In this document: positions 59,457-64,000 of the stretch, piece after piece
Layout: every line of letters starts with the position of its first letter
Position numbering within the stretch: position 1 is the first letter of the stretch
Source: Pyrenophora tritici-repentis
Lineage: Eukaryota > Ascomycota > Dothideomycetes > Pleosporales > Pleosporaceae
DNA length: 64,000 bases
Assembly: GCF_003171515.1 (NCBI RefSeq)
Contig: NC_089391.1
Coordinates: 2,108,001 to 2,172,000 of the forward strand
Reading direction: 5' to 3'
Made by a program: the position numbers and the translations under genes
Notes under the pieces: model-generated
Told to the model about the DNA's origin: nothing
Database searches by the model: none
What the model saw: only the letters and a program-made list of their open reading frames with translations

Positions 59457-60056
59457 ATGGGTGTACTCGATACCATATACCCTGTTCTGCCTTATGTGCA
59501 ATGGACCATAACCGTCTGTTTGTTCATCGCGACAGGTAAGCTTACTGTCGATCTCATACTAAAACTGTATCAATACTGACCATCATGTGGTATAGGCGTA
59601 GCATGGTGCTTCATTCTCTGGATCGTTCCAATCATCAAACTCAACAAGTCCATCTCGGCCGTCGCATCTCTACTAGAAGTATCAAAACGCGGTGGCTGGT
59701 GGCTAGACCCAACGAATGCAACCTTTGCATTCATGCTTGCTATTATTTCCATCCTGGTCTCGCGGCATCCGGATCCTTCTGAGGCTGCGCTTTGGAAATA
59801 TTATGCAGTCTCAAGCGCGGCTTTGTTCAATGTAGCATGGTGGGAAAGAGTTTTCATCTTTCCTCTCGAGGACTGGATTGCGGCGTTGGACAAGGAGAAG
59901 GGCAAGATCGGAGCTTCAAGTGATCGTTGGATGGACGCGACAACCGGATCGGCTCTGCATAGGGACATGGACAAGTGGTGTCGCTATCATGCTGTGCGCG
60001 CAACAATGCCTCTGATCGCGGGTTTGAGTGCATTGACTGGGAATATGCGCTGGTAG
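59457..60056 (+). CDS. Small membrane protein, DUF1772-like
   Basis: Exons 59457-59535 and 59596-60056 with a 60-nt intron, giving 179 residues. Likely spans: TITVCLFIATGVAWCFILWIV, FAFMLAIISILV, and YYAVSSAALFNVAWW. Its C-terminal segment (LHRDMDKWCRYHAVRATMPLIAGLSAL) resembles the DUF1772 pattern, also seen in the anthrone oxygenase next door (LLVRWKGMNFVRAGLVGLGALL). This suggests a diverged relative, perhaps a second oxygenase of the pathway. The resemblance is short, so the family call is tentative, but the gene model is good. It is the last gene before the housekeeping eIF3b gene. Confidence 0.65.
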
Positions 60057-60410
60057 GGCGATGTTGATCGAGTGGTGATGGGTGGTGGTGTGAAGAGGTC
60101 CGGGGTGGAGATGGATGGGTTGGATCAATGGTACGTGTTCTCAGATGAGGAGAGATATATCATGATCATGTGGTGAGGGTTATATACAACGTTCAGCGTC
60201 ATTTGAATACTACATCGTGTAATTGCAAGGCATGCTATGTGGTGAGAAGATGCATGTACAAAGTTGCTCGTCGGAGGAAGTTGTAGGAATGGGCCGACGA
60301 CAACAGCTGGAATCGGCACGTGATACACCCCACTAGCGCCCACCGAAATTATTACCGTGAAAGTTGCATCTGTACGCGAACGGCGACAAGGTCCAACCAC
60401 ACACACAATC
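60057..60410. other. Promoter region of the eIF3b gene
   Basis: 354 bp with no gene. A short ACACACAA run lies in the leader just before the eIF3b start. Confidence 0.45.
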
Positions 60411-62742
60411 ATGGCGTCAGCATACTCAAATCTGCCCATGGACAGCGACGACGAATTTGACGAGAGCCAAATCGATTTTACCGATATCGAGGACCAGTTC
60501 CAAGTGCGGCTTGATGAGGGGCTCGATGCCTTTGTCGTAATTGATGGTCTGCCCGTAGTACCTGAGGACAGCAAGGGCAAGCTGGTCAAGTTTGTGCTGC
60601 GCAAACTTAACAGCGTGGGCAAAGTCAAGGACGATGGCGTGCACATGCCCGTGAGCGAGTCGGGCAAGACGGAGGGGTACGTGGGCGTTTGCGCGCATGG
60701 CAAGGCAGCGACCAAGGACTGACGGCGACACAGATATGCTTTCGTCGAATACAGCGCGCCCGCAGAGGCTGTGGCTGCAGTCAAGCAGCTTAATGGCACC
60801 CCACTCGACAAGAAGCACACCATGGCTGTCAACAAGCTCACTGACATTGACCGCTACGGCAAAGAGGGCCGCATCGACGACGAATACCACCCGCCCGAGA
60901 TCCCACCATTCGAACAAAAGGAGCATCTGCGCTGGTGGTTGGGAGACCCCGACAGTCGCGACCAAATGGCCATGTACCGCCAGGAGAAGGTTGGTGTCTT
61001 CTGGAACGAGAAGGAGGACCAGCCCGAGCAGGTCGTGGATCGCGAGAACTGGACCGAGTCCTTCATCCAGTGGTCGCCCCAAGGAACTTACCTCACTTCG
61101 ATGCACGCCCAAGGTGTGCAGCTTTGGGGTGGTAAGGCATGGAGCCGCCAAAAGCGCTTCGCTCACCCTGGTGTCAACCTGGTCGACTTCTCGCCCAGCG
61201 AACAGTACCTCACCACCTGGTCCCACCGCCCCCTACAGGTCGACGAGAACCACCCGGTCCCATCGTTATCGCTCGAGGAGGACGGCAAGAACTACATCAT
61301 TTGGGACATTGCTACCGGCAAGCCTCTGCGATCCTTCGCTACAATCGACGTTCCCGGCGGCATCGATGCCGAAGGCAACCCCGTCAAGAAGAAGCTGCAA
61401 TGGCCGACATTCAAGTGGTCTTCGGACGACAAGTATGTTGCGCGCATGACCCAGGGCCAATCCATTTCCATCTACGAGTTGCCCCGCATGAACCTCCTCG
61501 ACAAGACGTCAATCAAGATTGAGGGTGTCATGGACTTTGAGTGGGCTCCCGCAACGCCCCGCAGAGACGGCATCAAGACATACGAACAGCTCTTCTGCTA
61601 CTGGACACCCGAGCTTGGTAGCAACCCCGCAAAGGTCGGACTCATGTCCGTTCCCTCCAAGGAAATTGTACGAACCCGAAACCTCTTCAACGTCTCTGAT
61701 GCGAAGCTGCACTGGCAATCAGAAGCCGCCTACGTCTGCGTCAAGGTCGACCGCCACTCAAAGTCCAAGAAGTCTCTCGCCACAAATCTCGAAATCTTCC
61801 GTGTCCGCGAAAAGGGCGTGCCCGTTGAAGTCGTCGACTCGATCAAGGACACCGTCATCAACTTTGCCTGGGAACCAAAGGGCAACCGCTTCGTACTCAT
61901 CACTACTGGCGAGGTTATTCAGGGCGCCGCTGTCGGTCCCAAGACGGCCGTATCTTTCTTCGCTCCTGAAAAGCTCAAGGGTGGCGCGCCAGGCAACTTC
62001 CGCCACATCCGAACCGTCGACAAGAAGAACAGCAATGCCATTTACTGGTCGCCCAAGGGACGATTCGTTGTCATTGCTGCCCTCCAGTCTCAGCAGTCGT
62101 TTGAACTCGAATTCTGGGACATGAGCTTCGACAGGCCAAAGGAAGATTCCGAAAAGGGTGACAAAGAGGTCAACGCCAGTCTACAACTCATGGATACGGC
62201 CGAGCACTACGGTGTCACTGACATCGAATGGGACCCTACCGGCCGCTACGTTGCCACCGTTGCTAGTGCTTTCCGTCACCGCGTACGTATCACATTATTC
62301 TTGTTACTTGATTTCTGCTAACACCTACTAGATGGAGAACGGTTACCACCTCTACGACTTCAAGGGTACGCTTCTACGGGAAGAAGCCATTGAAGGCTTT
62401 AAGCAACTCCTCTGGCGTCCACGACCCCCAACACTGCTTTCCAAGGAAGAGCAGGCCGAGATCCGTAAGAACCTGCGCAACTACTCAAAGGTCTTTGATG
62501 AGCAGGATGTTGCCAAGAAGAGCTCGGCAAACAAAGCTGTTGTGGAAGCCCGTCGTGAAATGCTCGACGAATGGCGTAGGTGGCGCGAGGAGGTTACCCA
62601 GAGGCTGCAAGACGAGGGTGCGTACCTGGAACTTGCGTTGCTCAAGGGAGAGACGCCCGGACAGGCGGATGATGGACACCAAGAGGAGATTGAGGAGATT
62701 GTGGAGGAGATTATTGAGGAAACCGAGGAGGTCGTAAACTAG
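60411..62742 (+). CDS. PRT1: Translation initiation factor eIF3 subunit b
   Basis: Exons 60411-60676, 60734-62282 and 62332-62742 with introns of 57 and 49 nt, giving 741 residues. An acidic N-terminus is followed by an RRM (about 42-125; AFVVIDGLP and [22 protein letters not shown]). A WD40-type propeller follows (about 170-610; repeats such as [22 protein letters not shown] and [15 protein letters not shown]), then a charged C-terminal helix ([15 protein letters not shown]) with a Glu-rich end. eIF3b is a core scaffold of eIF3 on the 40S subunit in the cytoplasm. All features fit the family, including the GxRYAFVEY block restored by the first splice. It marks the right edge of the polyketide cluster. 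Confidence 0.95.
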
Positions 62743-62836
62743 CTTGTCAAGGTGTAGGATCAAGGACGAGTCAGCACGTTTCCGACTATGCCGCTATACA
62801 ATACAACTCACATGAGCGAGAGCTACGCCAAACATA

Positions 62837-64000
62837 TCACTTTCTCTTTTGCCCCTCAAGTTTCGCTTTATAATGCTACACACACGTCAGTGACCCACAA
62901 ACCCCCCAATTAACCCACACCAACACATACCTGACACGTGACCCTAATCCCCTCCTCCAAACCCACCTTTGGCACATACCCCAACAACTCCCTCGCCTTA
63001 TCAATACAAACATACCTATCTCTACACCCCTCCCCCACAACCCCCCTACTAAACACACCCTCAGTCCCCCTAACCCAATCCACACCCTCCGCCACCCACC
63101 CCGCCCACCACGCCACCGCCTCCGGCACCCTAACCTCCCACGCAGGCACATGGCCAAACTGCTTCCAAACCTCACAACAGAAATCCCTCAGCGTAACCGG
63201 CTCTCCGTTTGTAATAAAAAACGCTTCTCCCGCGGCGGTTTGCGGACCTAGCAGGTTCGACACGGCGAGCACATGGGCGTGGGCGACGTTTTCGACGTAA
63301 ACGTAGTCTTGGAGGTTTTTCCCGGTGCCGAGGATAAAGGACGTTTGGTGAGTGGCGATGCAGGCATGGATTGTGGGGATTATGGTGGTGTCTGATGGGC
63401 CGAAGGTTGGGGCTAGGCGAAGGGCGGTGGTGGCGAAGGAGGGGGGTGGAGGAAGTGAGGGTGTGGGTTTCTGCTATGGACTAGGAGGTTGATTAGAGTT
63501 TATTTTGGTGGTTCGAGGCTGAGGGTTGATGTTGATGAACATGAAGTTTCTTGGACTGGATATGAACAATAAAATATATTCACCCACCTTACTCAGCCCA
63601 TACCCAGTATCCACCTCACCAACCGGCCACATCTCATCCACATTCCTAAAATCACAATCCAATTTATCAAGCACCACAGTCGTACTACTCGTATACACCA
63701 ACCCCCTTGCCCCACACTCCTTACTCGCCTCAACCACATTCTTCGTCCCGTCAACATTCACCTTGAACAAAAACTCCTGGCCACGAGTACTGTACCGCCG
63801 GGCGCCTAGCGTGAAGGCCCCCACGGTGTGGACGACAATGGCGGGCTGCGCTTCATGGAATACAGAACGCAGAGAGGAGATATCGAGGATGTCGCAGCGG
63901 ACGTAGCGGACGCTACGTGTGAAGGTGGTGCTGCCGAGGGAGGGGGGGTTGATGTCGATGGCGGTTATGCTGTATTGTTTTGTGGCGAGCAGGGCAGAGA
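62837..64000 (-). CDS. 3-beta-HSD/ERG26-like NAD-dependent dehydrogenase, 5' end outside
   Basis: Exons within the window: from the edge to 63588, then 63473-62931, then 62875-62837; introns are 114 and 55 nt. The N-terminal cofactor loop lies beyond the window. Visible: YCVRCDIL-like end of the cofactor domain, AIVVHTVGAF, KVNVDGTKNVVEASKECG, YTSSTTVVLD, active-site Y-G-L-S-K, LRLAPTFGP, and DYVYVENVAHAHVLA. A tiny last exon adds a 12-residue basic tail (HYKAKLEGQKRK). This fits the 3-beta-hydroxysteroid dehydrogenase family that includes sterol-4-alpha-carboxylate 3-dehydrogenase (Erg26) of ergosterol synthesis. Which member it is cannot be settled; a Pro-rich stretch after the first splice (QKPTPSLPPPPS) is unusual and may mean a shifted acceptor. 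It converges on eIF3b. Confidence 0.8.

Overview
The window is nuclear DNA of a filamentous ascomycete. Genes carry short introns (about 46 to 123 nt) with GTANGT-type donors and CTAAC-like branch points. The gene families are typically fungal: fungal-specific transcription factor, rhodopsin-like membrane protein, non-reducing PKS, DUF1772 anthrone oxygenase and neutral trehalase. The PKS type and the transposon families suggest Dothideomycetes, probably Pleosporales (a Pyrenophora, Bipolaris or Alternaria relative). The taxon is an inference. No sequence search was possible.

Layout. 1-3.8 kb: the 5' two thirds of a neutral trehalase gene (its 3' end is outside the window) and a small gene of unknown function. 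3.8-12.2 kb: gene-poor DNA, including an array of diverged intron-like modules at 7.8-9.35 kb and a CA microsatellite. 12.2-18.2 kb: a complete Ty1/Copia retrotransposon with identical 192-bp LTRs, a 5-bp target duplication and one uninterrupted 1743-residue polyprotein. 18.2-24 kb: a transposon graveyard around one small secreted cysteine-rich protein gene. It holds a 162-bp hAT-like MITE, a fold-back element, a decayed DDE transposase, tRNA-like SINE candidates, a minisatellite and an antisense solo-LTR remnant. 24.4-30.8 kb: conserved genes (UBE2O-like E2, COG8, an SDR) and a 57-residue secreted peptide gene. 32.3-34 kb: a rhodopsin-family membrane protein gene broken by a second, identical copy of the MITE.

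35-44.8 kb: a group of catabolic-type genes. It contains two 3-hydroxyisobutyrate-dehydrogenase-like genes (one decayed), two carboxymuconolactone-decarboxylase-family genes, a metallo-beta-lactamase-fold hydrolase, a C2H2 plus fungal-trans-domain regulator and a zinc alcohol dehydrogenase pseudogene. This looks like a partly decaying lactone or aromatic catabolism cluster; the substrate is unknown. 45.5-49.5 kb: two genes of unknown function and an SDR.

50.2-60.1 kb: a compact aromatic polyketide cluster. It has a TE-less non-reducing PKS (SAT-KS-AT-PT-ACP), a divergently transcribed metallo-beta-lactamase-type thioesterase, an anthrone oxygenase, and a further small membrane protein that resembles the oxygenase family. 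PKS plus separate MBL thioesterase plus anthrone oxygenase is the known logic for making atrochrysone carboxylic acid and oxidising the derived anthrone to an emodin-type anthraquinone. 60.4-64 kb: housekeeping DNA again (eIF3b, and a 3-beta-HSD/ERG26-like gene cut by the window end), which sets the right border of the cluster.
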